The notes below the pieces were generated by a model. That model was not told the origin of the DNA, made no database searches, and was given only the letters and a program-made list of their open reading frames with translations. Below are positions 8,346 through 16,153 of a stretch of 23,977 nucleotides of DNA, one piece after another. Source of the stretch: Deltaproteobacteria bacterium (lineage in GTDB: Bacteria; Desulfobacterota; Syntrophia; Syntrophales; Smithellaceae); NCBI GenBank assembly GCA_009668925.1, contig SBEK01000043.1, positions 1 to 23,977 of the forward strand, written 5' to 3'. The position numbers and the translations under genes were made by a program. The first letter of the stretch is position 1. Each line of letters starts with the position of its first letter.

Positions 8346-9059
8346 CAAGCGGCTAAGGAGCATCCGTTGATTTGCAGCACTTCAAACTGCTATTCACCAA
8401 CAGCCTTCGCCAGCTTCTCCATGAGTGCCAGCGCGTCTTTGTCGAATTTGGAAAAGGCAAACCATTTCTTGCCCAGGTCTTTCAAGGATGCGCCGAAATG
8501 ATAAACGGTTTTGCCGTCGATGATGATAAAGCGGTCGTGGGAATTGCGAAACTCTTTGACGGTAATTTCCGGGTATTGCTCGTTGTACTTTCTAACATCC
8601 AGGGCAAGCTGTTTGGAAATGGTCCTGGTCAGAATCGTAATTTTCACTTTCTTTCCGGCTTTGGAAAGCAAGATCAAGGTAGAGTCGTCAACGTAGTTGT
8701 CAATCAACACAATTGATTTGCGGGCAGTGCGAATCAGGTCGGAAGCAAACTGATAGGCATCAAAGATCTGTCCGTCAAAGAAAATGCCCTGACTGGGCTT
8801 GATGCTGCGTTCTTCAATGGCGTCAAAGATTTGTTCAAATTTATGATCGGCGTCCGCCTTGTGCTCGATTTGTTTTCTTTCCACAGCACCCAAGCGTTGA
8901 AACACTTCCGCATTGGCAGCCAGAAGCCGGCGCATGGCGACGAAGGCATTGATGACCTGAATGCTGATCTGAACAGCCTTTGCGCCTTTGAGAACGCCGG
9001 ACAGCATGGCCACGCCCTGTTCGGTAAAACATAGGGAGATACTCACGCCCACCCTTTTG

Positions 9060-9088
9060 GTTTGAGGTCACAATTTGTGACCTCAAAC
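9060..9088. repeat. 14-bp perfect palindrome inside the ORF6N gene (copy 1)
   Basis: Arms 9060-9073 and 9075-9088 are perfectly complementary around one central base; the core is AGGTCACAA-T-TTGTGACCT. It encodes LRSQIVTS on the minus strand. The outer arm bases differ from copy 2 but remain paired. Confidence 0.8.
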
Positions 9089-9137
9089 TTTGCTTATCGC
9101 TTGATATGCTTATTGGGAACCTCAAAGAGTCTTCATT

Positions 9138-9166
9138 TTCTAAGGTCACAATTTGTGACCTTAGAA
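9138..9166. repeat. 14-bp perfect palindrome inside the ORF6N gene (copy 2)
   Basis: Arms 9138-9151 and 9153-9166 share the AGGTCACAA core with copy 1, 78 bp away (26 codons, in frame). It encodes LRSQIVTL. The outer arm differs from copy 1 (TTCTA versus GTTTG) with compensating changes on the other side. Confidence 0.8.
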
Positions 9167-9417
9167 GATTATTCTCGTCAGACGTAAGTTGAAAACTGAA
9201 TTCCTTTGGAAATCTTTCAATATTTCTTTTGACCGCCTGATTCAATGCTTTCGTTTCCAAACCGTAGAATTCTGCCAGATCAATATCCAGCATGACTTGG
9301 ACGCCACGGATAGTATAGATGCGGATTTGAATATCATCCGTCTTCATGAGGGAATGCTCAGCCATTTAGCTTCGCCTTTCGCATATCTTCGATAATCAAA
9401 TGGTGTGACTTTCCCAC

Positions 9418-9436
9418 GTATCACAATGTGTGATAC
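9418..9436. promoter_or_regulatory. Operator-like palindrome upstream of the ORF6N gene
   Basis: GTATCACA-ATG-TGTGATAC, 8-bp perfect arms, 53 bp upstream of the ORF6N start. A related TGTGACAAATTGTGAC lies at 9477-9492. Both share the TCACA/TGTGA half-site with the two palindromes inside the gene, which suggests a binding site for the same protein, perhaps autoregulation. Confidence 0.5.
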
Positions 9437-9627
9437 CTTCATTTTACTATCGTCGCTAAATCGCTTCTCGATTCGATGTGACAAATTGTGACTTCAAATT
9501 GGGAAGCAAGGTGCAACACCCGGTTTCTTTATCCGTGCAGACATTTTTTGATTAATTGCCTGCCATCTGACAACTTTAAAAACACATTGCAAGAACAAAA
9601 CAGGAAAATAGTTGTTGGGTTATCGTG

Positions 9628-9735
9628 AATGCTCGCCTCCGGCACGGACATCCGGGCCTTGGCGGTGTTATGGGCAATGCCGCATTCCGTCGCGAGCGCT
9701 GAGAGGTTGATCAATTGCCCCGCGCGGCCGGCGCA
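9628..9735 (-). pseudogene. Remnant of a second AAA/DUF4143 ATPase
   Basis: The minus-strand frame reads CAGRAGQLINLSALATECG followed by IAHNTAKARMSVPEASI. This is the conserved helix-turn-helix-like segment of DUF4143 ATPases, which usually runs on as S-V-L-E-A-S-Y-I-V. The similarity stops after about 36 residues at both ends and there is no Walker motif nearby, so it is a small relic. Two substitutions relative to the usual pattern (W to R, L to P) suggest drift. Confidence 0.6.
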
Positions 9736-9861
9736 AATAATTGTAACTGCCCCTTTTTTTCTACCGATTGAATCTAACTATTGACAGTCAGCCATAAACT
9801 TGATTACGTAGTAACGTCTGCAATAAATAATCATCTTAATCCGATGAATTGAGAGATCGCC

Positions 9862-10836
9862 TTGAATAAAGCCCTCATAAAAAGCAAGTTCAGTATCGAT
9901 AAAGAACTCGTTATTATTCTTGTGTTAGTTGCCATTGCCTGTTTTATTTATTTCTTTATTGTCAATCAGCGGGCGTTTTTGAACATTTTTTATCTGCCGG
10001 TCCTGCTCGGCGCCTATTTTTTCGGCAAGCGCTACGCCGTTGTTTCCTCGGCATTTTCCGTCGCGCTTATCGGTTGTCTGGCCTATCTGTTTCCGCACAG
10101 CTTCACCTTGTACCCCGGTCCCAACGCCGAATTATTCAAGTGGATGGACATCATCACATGGGGGCTTTTTTTGATTTTTACGGGCTATTGCATGGGCATG
10201 CTTTATGACAAGAAAGAAGAAGCCCGCAAGAAGCTTCAGCGAACATACAGCGGCATTATTGAAATGCTCTCCCTGGTGATCGAATCGGTCGACAATTACA
10301 CACAAAGCCATTCCCACCGGGTTTCCATGATGGCGGAGCTGATCGCCCATCAAATGAAACTCAGCCCGGTCGAAGTGGAAAATATCCGTGTAGCCGCCCT
10401 CCTACACGATTTTGGAAAGGTTGGCGTAAGCGAGACCATTTTACAGAAAGTAACCGAACTGACGGCCCAGGAGCGGATTAAGATCCGTCAGCACGCCTGG
10501 CTGGCCGTCAATATGCTCGAACCGCTCGGAGAAACGATTGGCGATATTCTCCCCATCATTTTGCATCATCATGAAAAATACGACGGCAGCGGCTACTACA
10601 AAGCCGCACAAGACGACATTCCGCTGGGCGCAAGGATTATTGCCGTGGCCGACGTCTACGATGCGTTGACGACCGACCGGCCCTACCGCGCGGCCTTCAG
10701 CTCATTGGAAGCCAAACAGGAAATCCTGGCCAATTCCGGAACGCATTTTGATCCCGCTGTGGTTATCGCGTTCATCCAGGTTTTGCCCCACATCGAATCG
10801 GAAAATTATCCGAATAGTGGGACATCCTACCCATAA
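9862..10836 (+). CDS. Membrane HD-GYP domain protein (putative c-di-GMP phosphodiesterase)
   Basis: 324-aa protein. Residues about 16-115 form three to four membrane segments with short loops, similar in layout to DUF4118-type sensor modules (YLPVLLGAYFFG). A short linker leads to an HD-GYP domain. The metal-binding pair is His182-Asp183 (LLHDFGKVG). The second signature reads HHEKYDGSGYY (236-246): the canonical GYP is G244-Y245-Y246, so its proline is replaced. Other conserved blocks are present (GARIIAVADVYDALTTDRPYR, about 256-276). The family hydrolyses cyclic di-GMP; the altered signature makes activity likely but not certain. The start is TTG, with GAGAGA at -11 to -6 and an in-frame stop just upstream. 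A TTGACA at 9781-9786 lies upstream, without a good -10. Confidence 0.9.
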   Translation: MNKALIKSKFSIDKELVIILVLVAIACFIYFFIVNQRAFLNIFYLPVLLGAYFFGKRYAVVSSAFSVALIGCLAYLFPHSFTLYPGPNAELFKWMDIITWGLFLIFTGYCMGMLYDKKEEARKKLQRTYSGIIEMLSLVIESVDNYTQSHSHRVSMMAELIAHQMKLSPVEVENIRVAALLHDFGKVGVSETILQKVTELTAQERIKIRQHAWLAVNMLEPLGETIGDILPIILHHHEKYDGSGYYKAAQDDIPLGARIIAVADVYDALTTDRPYRAAFSSLEAKQEILANSGTHFDPAVVIAFIQVLPHIESENYPNSGTSYP

Positions 10837-11588
10837 CAAAAGCTCGCCGGAAAATGTTCGATGTGGCCCAGAAAGGCAGCTCATAGCAAAATGCGATGAG
10901 AGAGCTTTGCACAACACCAAAAACAAAGGTAGTGGAAGGGATAGGGTGCAAGGTGAATGGCGAATGGTGAATGGTCAAAGGCTAGTACAGAAAAACATCC
11001 TCCCCCTACCCTCCGGCATACGCCGGACTGACGCCTCCAGCCGGGGATACGAAGAGCGTGAGACTGTGAGGCACCACCACCCGCCGCCCCGTCGGCACGC
11101 GTGCCCTCGCACCACCTTGAGGTGGTCACAGTATTGCGCCACCCCCCGCAGACTTGGTCGTGATTACCCTTCTTGTCATTTCGGGCAAGTACGGCGCGAC
11201 ATTGAGCCTGCCCCGGACCTGATCCGGGGGAATCCAGGAAAATCATTTGTTTCTGGATACCGGCCTCCCAGACTGTGTCGTAATGTCATTGCCAGGGAGT
11301 TTAACGACCGAAGCAATCTCATAAGTTGCCGTATACATGAGAGTACCACGACGCCTGAGAGGCGTCTCGTAATGACAAACCAGAATTGCGACACAGCCTG
11401 TCCGCCGGTATGACGACCTTTATACTGATTCCCTTTAGTCCGACACAGTCTGCGGCGGAGGACAATGCAGCTTGCTGCGACTGTGTTGTTGCGACATGGG
11501 CAAAGATTTTGTACTGAAAAAGCGTAAATCGTTCGATTTTTCCGTACAAATTTTTTCTTTTCGTACGGAAATTTATTTATTCTCCGAT
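10837..11588. repeat. Intergenic repeat cluster, including copy B of the dispersed repeat
   Basis: No gene is supportable. Four GGTGAAT-type heptads (10952-10979) lead into a C-rich segment with the 34-base block 11006-11039, identical to 8231-8264. Further elements are the hairpins CACC-ACCTTGAGGT-GG near 11100, CCCCGGA-CCTGA-TCCGGGG (11211-11229) and GACGCCT-GAG-AGGCGTC (11350-11366), and an inverted pair AGACTGTGTCG / CGACACAGTCT (11270-11280 and 11441-11451). An inverted repeat TTTCCGTAC / GTACGGAAA (11539-11547 and 11563-11571) stands just before the chemoreceptor promoter. Confidence 0.65.
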
Positions 11589-11619
11589 TTGACCCGAGCT
11601 AACTATTAGAAATTACAAT
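11589..11619 (+). promoter_or_regulatory. Candidate promoter of the methyl-accepting protein
   Basis: TTGACC (11589-11594) and TACAAT (11614-11619) with a 19-bp spacer, longer than ideal. An inverted repeat (11539-11571) immediately upstream could be an operator. Confidence 0.35.
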
Positions 11620-11724
11620 ACATGACTAATGCACCAGCTCTGGCATGTTTATTGAACACAAGTTGCGCAACAGTCTTACAAAACCAGTTACGGAATCGAC
11701 ATAAATACACAATGGAGATGCCTT

Positions 11725-12792
11725 ATGAAATTGATGGTGGAATATTTCATTCTTATCGTCCTGGATTTGTTTACCGCGGGGCTTGTCGCATTGATCCTCC
11801 GGGCAATTTACGGCAAGAACCTGACGTATAAGCTGTTTCTCTGGTTGATTCCGGGTCTGGTCATTCTGATCTGCAATACCGCTCTCACAGTGAAATTGGG
11901 CGGTCTCGCCAATCCGCCGGCCGTCATTGCCTGCATGGTGAGCGGTCTGGGAATCCTGGTTGCCAATTTTGTCCTGGTGGGCAAATTTCTGATCCGGAAA
12001 CTCGATAACATCGCCAGCGAAATTTCCCAGTCCGCGGACGACGTCAACTCCGCATCCGGCATGGTGTCCACATCCAGCCAGAAACTTGCGGAAGGCGCCG
12101 CCTCTCAGGCGTCCTCCATGGAAGAAATTTCCTCATCGCTTATGGAGATGTCTTCCACGGCCGTCCGGAACGCCGAGATTACCGATCAGGTGGACGGCCT
12201 CATGCACGTCGATGCCAAAGAGAGTTTCGGTCTGATCCATCAGAAAATGGACGCCATGCAGCAAGCCGTCAACTCCGGCGTCGAGGCAACGATCCAAACG
12301 GCCAAGATCATCAAGACCATCGACGGAATCGCCTTCCAGACCAATTTGCTCGCGCTCAACGCCGCGGTGGAAGCGGCCCGGGCGGGCGAAGCGGGCGCCG
12401 GCTTTGCCGTCGTATCCGATGAGGTCAGAAATCTGGCGATGCGCTCCGCCGAAGCGGCCAAAAATACGGAGGCGCTGATTGCCGATTCCACGGCCAAAAT
12501 CAAACAGGCCTATGGTTTATTCGAACAGATTAAAAACGAATTAGCCAACAACAGGCAGCTTGCCGTAAAAGGGATAAAGCTTCTTTCCAATGTGTCTGTA
12601 TCCTCCCGGGAGCAGGCGCAGGGAATCGGGCAAATCAATGCCGCCATTGCGGGAATCAACGATGCAATCCAGAGCACCGCGGCAACCGCGGAAGAGTCGG
12701 CCGGCGCGGCAGAGGAGCTGAACGCCCAGTCCTATCATTTGAAGAGCAGCGCCGAGGAGCTGTCTCAAATCATCAGCGGCAGAAGAGCGTGA
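11725..12792 (+). CDS. Methyl-accepting chemotaxis-type protein without a sensory domain
   Basis: 355-aa membrane protein with three hydrophobic segments (about 4-28, 36-57, 64-90) and loops too short for a periplasmic ligand-binding domain. It goes directly into a cytoplasmic helical bundle with no clear HAMP domain. The conserved signalling tip is complete (GIAFQTNLLALNAAVEAARA, 201-220, then GEAGAGFAVVSDEVRNLA), which is the site that contacts CheA/CheW. Methylation-type Glu/Gln/Ala/Ser-rich helices flank it (about 120-150 and 310-345). It probably senses a membrane or cytoplasmic state, or signals as part of a mixed array. No che genes are in the window. GGAG seven bases before the ATG supports the start. 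Family certain, stimulus unknown. Confidence 0.9.
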   Translation: MKLMVEYFILIVLDLFTAGLVALILRAIYGKNLTYKLFLWLIPGLVILICNTALTVKLGGLANPPAVIACMVSGLGILVANFVLVGKFLIRKLDNIASEISQSADDVNSASGMVSTSSQKLAEGAASQASSMEEISSSLMEMSSTAVRNAEITDQVDGLMHVDAKESFGLIHQKMDAMQQAVNSGVEATIQTAKIIKTIDGIAFQTNLLALNAAVEAARAGEAGAGFAVVSDEVRNLAMRSAEAAKNTEALIADSTAKIKQAYGLFEQIKNELANNRQLAVKGIKLLSNVSVSSREQAQGIGQINAAIAGINDAIQSTAATAEESAGAAEELNAQSYHLKSSAEELSQIISGRRA

Positions 12793-12988
12793 CCATTTTA
12801 CCGGCCTAAAGGCAACTTCCCGGTATTTCAATACCCTGAGTGTAAATATGATCTTCTCCCTTTTTGTTCGCGTCATTATCTTTCGAACCGTGAATCCGGC
12901 TTGACAACATTCCCTTATTTTGCTAGCGCTTTAGACAAAGGTTCCCTGTCATCGTAAATCACCCACAGCAAAATATTAGGGGGTTTAT

Positions 12989-13042
12989 ATGAAGAAATGG
13001 GGTCAGCGGAAGTTATCCATACAGCGCCTCCGGGAGAGTTAA
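12989..13042 (+). CDS. 17-codon ORF ending in a terminator loop (leader peptide-like)
   Basis: ATG at 12989 follows a strong AGGGGG ribosome binding site (8 nt away). The 17-residue product is MKKWGQRKLSIQRLRES, basic, with one Trp and four Arg. Its last seven codons form the 5' arm of a strong terminator and its TAA (13040-13042) is in the loop, so a translating ribosome would open the stem. A TTGACA at 12901-12906 may start the transcript, but the matching -10 (TAGCGC at 17 bp) is poor. The next gene, the carboxylesterase, starts 277 bp further on. It could be an attenuator leader, a small stand-alone mRNA or a small RNA. Confidence 0.45.
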   Translation: MKKWGQRKLSIQRLRES

Positions 13043-13070
13043 GACGACTCTTCCGGAGGCTGTTTTTTTT
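13021..13070 (+). terminator. Strong Rho-independent terminator overlapping the small ORF
   Basis: About 17 base pairs with one 2-nt bulge (13025-13026) and one G-T wobble, a 7-nt loop (13040-13046) and eight T residues (13063-13070). It is the strongest hairpin in the window and overlaps the end of the 17-codon ORF. Confidence 0.9.
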
Positions 13071-13318
13071 CTTTCTCCTGCAGTACGTTTCCTCCCCCCA
13101 ATCTCACTGTAAATCATCACAAGTCTTTTCTTTTTTAGCAGCAAACGGATTTTCAAGTCAGGGCGCGGCCTGATTGCCGCCTCTGGAAAAATGATTTTTC
13201 ATTCTTTGAAGCAACCCGCGGCAAGCCGTCGACGCAGGACATGAACGTCCCTTTTTGCGGCAAGCTGCGGGAAATTAACGCTCATCAGCTTGAGCGGAAT
13301 TGAAAGGAGAAATCACGT
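13071..13318. other. Untranslated region before the carboxylesterase
   Basis: No gene. The segment 13215-13275 has two GCGGCAAGC copies set within CCCGC...GCGGG arms, with GGAC-ATGAAC-GTCC between them, and so could fold into a branched RNA structure. I do not recognise a known riboswitch here. Confidence 0.3.
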
Positions 13319-15133
13319 ATGACTCGTCAAAAGAAATGGATTCATTTTTCGAAGATTGCGTTGTTTGTTTCTTTGGTTGTGTTCGCCGCCGCCGGGTCCG
13401 CGCCGGCGTCGGGCAATACCGTCACGAAAACCGATTACGGCATCCTGAGGGGCTACGTGGAAAATGATGTCCTGATCTGGAAGGGCGTACCGTATGCCAA
13501 ACCGCCGGTGGATGACTTTCGGTGGAAAGCCCCCCAAAAGCCTGATGCCTGGCACGGTGTCCGCGATGCGACCCAGCCTGCCAAAAAATGCACGCAGCTC
13601 TTGACGACCGACGAATGGATCCGCACCGGGGTGGTGGATCCGGACAGCAGCGAGGACTGCCTGTATGTGGACATTTACCGGCCCGAGCGCCCCGCCTACA
13701 AGCATGAAAAGCTGCCCGTCTATGTGTGGATTCACGGAGGCTCCAACAACTTCGGCTCCGCGAGGCAGTATGACGGCAGAAACCTGGCGCTTCGCTCCGA
13801 TGTGGTCGTAGTGGTTGTGCAGTACCGGCTCGGCCCCCTCGGATGGCTGTATCATCCGTCCCTCCAGACCGGCGGCGTGGACGTCCTTTCGGACTCCGGC
13901 AATTTCGGCACGCTCGACCATGCGCAGGCGCTTAGGTGGATTCGCAAGAACATCGACGCATTCGGCGGCGACCCTCATAATGTGCTCGTCACCGGCGAAT
14001 CCGCGGGCGCGCACAACACAATGAATATGGTGATTTCGCCTCTGGGCCGGGGGCTCTTCCAGAAGGCGATGTCCGAAAGCGGCGGGATGGCCACGGTGCA
14101 GACAACCACGGGGCTGGCCCAGGCCAACGACATCATCGAAAAGCTGATCCGGTTTAAGGAAAATGTCGACGCGGCAACCGCTAAGGCGCGACGCCAGGCA
14201 ATGGAAAGCGACGCGACGCTTCAGGACTACCTGCGGGCCGCTTCGGGCGGAGACTTGTTCCTGGCGATGCTGAAATACGGGACGGTGCCGACTTTTTCGG
14301 CTTACGAAGACGGCACGGTGCTGCCTGTAGGCGGCTGGATTCCGGCCATCCGCAGCGGCAACTACAACCGCATGCCGATCATTCTGGGCAGCAACGAATA
14401 TGAAAGCAAGTCGTTCATGCCGCTCTATTACGCCTACGTCAAACCGCTCGGCGTGCCTTCGGGCCCTTACACCTGGTTTAATCTGATCAATGTCCTGAGA
14501 CAGGACCTGCCGCTAGGCCTCAACGACGTGCTCCCTGTTCAGCATGACAAAGATGTCTATGAGATCACCGGGTACTTCGGAAGCCAGAACTGGAAGGCCA
14601 AGTATGTGGACACGGTGGCCCGCGAACTGGCCTCGGTGCAAGATCAGGTCTACGCTTACTTCTTTAAATGGGGCGGCCCCGGTTCCGGGCCGTCGCCCTT
14701 TGATTTCATCTACGGCGCGGGCCACGCCGCCGAGATCCCCTTCTTTTTCGGAGGCGATAAGGGTCTTTTCGGCTATCCGTTTGTCCCGGCAAATGAAGCG
14801 GGCCGCGTCGCGCTGCAATCCGCGATGATGGGCTATCTGGCCAATTTTGCCTGGACGGGCAATCCCAATTCCCATTTCGGCCATCGCCCGGGCGGCTGGC
14901 GCCACGGCCATCACGCGCATCTGCCGGGCTGGACCGCGTGGTCCAACGCCGCCGGAGCGCCCAAGATGATTATTTTTGATGCGGATTACAATCAGGCGAA
15001 CATCTCGATGAGTCCGGACGAAATCACGATAGAAGGCGTCGCCGCCTCGTTGGAAGCGGCTATGACCAATTTCAGCTTCACGCCCGGGGAAAAAATCGCG
15101 GCCCGCATCTTCCAGTTTTCAAAACCCTGGTAG
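13319..15133 (+). CDS. Secreted type-B carboxylesterase
   Basis: 604-aa alpha/beta hydrolase of the type-B carboxylesterase family (PF00135), hydrolysing carboxylic esters. Residues 1-31 form a signal peptide (basic start, hydrophobic core, APASG cleavage region), so it acts outside the cytoplasm. Family landmarks in order: a G-x-L-R-G opening, GVPYAKPP (56-63), SEDCLYVDIY (111-120), the oxyanion loop HGGSNNFG (139-146), and the nucleophile elbow GESAGA with Ser228. The likely acid is Glu362 (LGSNEYE), and the base is His469 (GAGHAAEIPF). The catalytic set therefore looks complete. AAAGGAGA is 8 nt before the ATG. The gene is monocistronic, with a terminator 33 bp after the stop. The natural ester substrate is unknown. 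Confidence 0.93.
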   Translation: MTRQKKWIHFSKIALFVSLVVFAAAGSAPASGNTVTKTDYGILRGYVENDVLIWKGVPYAKPPVDDFRWKAPQKPDAWHGVRDATQPAKKCTQLLTTDEWIRTGVVDPDSSEDCLYVDIYRPERPAYKHEKLPVYVWIHGGSNNFGSARQYDGRNLALRSDVVVVVVQYRLGPLGWLYHPSLQTGGVDVLSDSGNFGTLDHAQALRWIRKNIDAFGGDPHNVLVTGESAGAHNTMNMVISPLGRGLFQKAMSESGGMATVQTTTGLAQANDIIEKLIRFKENVDAATAKARRQAMESDATLQDYLRAASGGDLFLAMLKYGTVPTFSAYEDGTVLPVGGWIPAIRSGNYNRMPIILGSNEYESKSFMPLYYAYVKPLGVPSGPYTWFNLINVLRQDLPLGLNDVLPVQHDKDVYEITGYFGSQNWKAKYVDTVARELASVQDQVYAYFFKWGGPGSGPSPFDFIYGAGHAAEIPFFFGGDKGLFGYPFVPANEAGRVALQSAMMGYLANFAWTGNPNSHFGHRPGGWRHGHHAHLPGWTAWSNAAGAPKMIIFDADYNQANISMSPDEITIEGVAASLEAAMTNFSFTPGEKIAARIFQFSKPW

Positions 15134-15166
15134 GCGAAAGCCCGCTGTTGGATTTCATGTTCACGG

Positions 15167-15201
15167 GGGCAGAGGGAGTCAATCCTCTGCCCTCTTTTTT
15201 T
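15167..15201 (+). terminator. Rho-independent terminator of the carboxylesterase
   Basis: GGGCAGAGG (15167-15175) pairs with CCTCTGCCC (15184-15192), with an 8-nt loop and a TCTTTTTTT tail. The A run on the other side is on the wrong strand to help the convergent DUF169 gene much. Confidence 0.9.
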
Positions 15202-15221
15202 ATGGCATCCGCGTCTTGCGG

Positions 15222-15986
15222 TTATTGTTTCTTTCCCGGATAAACGCGCGCCAGAAGCGGACTGGGATCAAGAAAAGCGCCGATGGAAGAAATCGGATAC
15301 TTGAAACCGATCGTTTTCAAAACGGCCAGTCCTTCGATTGCGCGATCAAGGTAAGACGGCGGGAGCGCGATGGCGATTTCATCATCCCGCACCTGCCCCA
15401 TGGCCCGCTCGCCGTAGCAGGGAATCGCCAGGGAAGGTTTCCCGGTATTGAAGCATTGCCCGAGCGAATCAACGCACGCCCCTTCACCGATGAAGTTGAA
15501 TTCGAAACGTTCAAATTTTATTTTCTGGATTCCACACATGAGCATCATGATCTGGGCGGGGTTGCCGTAAATGAGGACGACGTCGGGCTCGAAGTTTCCC
15601 TTGCTCAAAGGTCCGACGACAATCGCCTCGCCCGGCGGGACTCTCAGGTAAAACTGCTGCTGCGCCAGACCGTCCTCAACGGAAGCCATCCAGGTCCGCC
15701 GGAAAAGCTTGGCTTCCTGCAGCATGGTCTCTTCGGTTGCGGCCTGAAGGCCGTGAATGCGTTTGCAGCGGTCGCCCAGTTTGCTCTCGGAGGTCAATCC
15801 GACGGTTACGTCGCCCACCCGGGCCATAAACTGAATCTGACAAAATACGCAGGTCTCACGCCACTTCAAAACGTCTTTCACCTGGTCGAGTTCAGCGGCT
15901 TTCTCAAAGCGCTTGAAGCCTATGGGTTCCGTGGCCAGACACAACTTTTCTTTTAGGGTCTTACTTTTTTCAATCCAGTTTTCCAT
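15222..15986 (-). CDS. DUF169 family protein
   Basis: 254-aa soluble protein matching the DUF169 family by overall length and pattern: an N-terminal K-x-x-P-I-G-F/K-x-x-E segment, C-x-x-C (VFCQIQ region, about 46-50), a central G-P-L-x-K-G-x-F-x-P-D-V-V-(L/I)-x-Y-G-N-P-A-Q segment, and a C-terminal cysteine-containing region (GEGACVDSLGQ) followed by S-L-A-I-P-C-x-G-E-R. Such proteins are common in anaerobes; no activity is established that I know of. The pattern of conserved cysteines could suggest metal or redox binding, which is speculation. AAGGAG before the ATG at 15986 fixes the start. It is transcribed alone from a consensus promoter with a long leader and converges on the carboxylesterase. 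Confidence 0.85.
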   Translation of the reverse strand: MENWIEKSKTLKEKLCLATEPIGFKRFEKAAELDQVKDVLKWRETCVFCQIQFMARVGDVTVGLTSESKLGDRCKRIHGLQAATEETMLQEAKLFRRTWMASVEDGLAQQQFYLRVPPGEAIVVGPLSKGNFEPDVVLIYGNPAQIMMLMCGIQKIKFERFEFNFIGEGACVDSLGQCFNTGKPSLAIPCYGERAMGQVRDDEIAIALPPSYLDRAIEGLAVLKTIGFKYPISSIGAFLDPSPLLARVYPGKKQ

Positions 15987-16153
15987 TATGATCTCCTTGC
16001 ACTTGCCGTGTCGCTAATAACAGTTGAAAGATGAGTTTCTGAATCGACATCCCGCGGGCATTTATTTTCGTTCCCCGGATTAAATCCCTGTAAATGATGT
16101 GACGTGTTCGCCAATTTTAATGGGCCGGCAGGATTGGGTTTCCCGCCGCGGCG

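Larger units (their letters stand above)
8390..9365 (-). pseudogene. ORF6N-domain protein, frameshifted
   Basis: The N-terminal frame (start 9365) carries an ORF6N DNA-binding domain: I-R-x-Y-x-I-R-G-x-Q-V-M-L-D-x-D-L-A-E-x-Y, then N-R-x-x-RFP-x-x-F-x-F-Q-L. The C-terminal frame (to 8390) continues with FTEQGVAMLSGVL, a helical stretch and a PLD-like end (SHDRFIIIDG near 8540). The family's junction normally reads YLP-(Y/F)-x-FTEQGVAML in one frame; here YLP is in one frame and FTEQGVAML in the other, so a frameshift lies near 9025-9045. Either the gene is broken or the base call is wrong. ORF6N proteins are common in phage and mobile contexts and are presumed DNA-binding. LRSQIVT occurs twice, 26 codons apart, each time inside a long DNA palindrome. 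No strong ribosome binding site is seen before the ATG; AAAGG at -14 is the best. Confidence 0.75.

Noticed and set aside
9781..9809. TTGACA at 9781 as the HD-GYP promoter
   Set aside because: The -35 is perfect but the bases 17-18 bp downstream do not resemble a -10, so no promoter is called.
10748..11413. 221-codon plus-strand frame
   Set aside because: Begins inside the HD-GYP gene and continues through intergenic repeats; composition reflects the repeats.
15216..15956. 246-codon plus-strand frame
   Set aside because: Antisense to the DUF169 gene, which has a strong ribosome binding site, promoter and family pattern.
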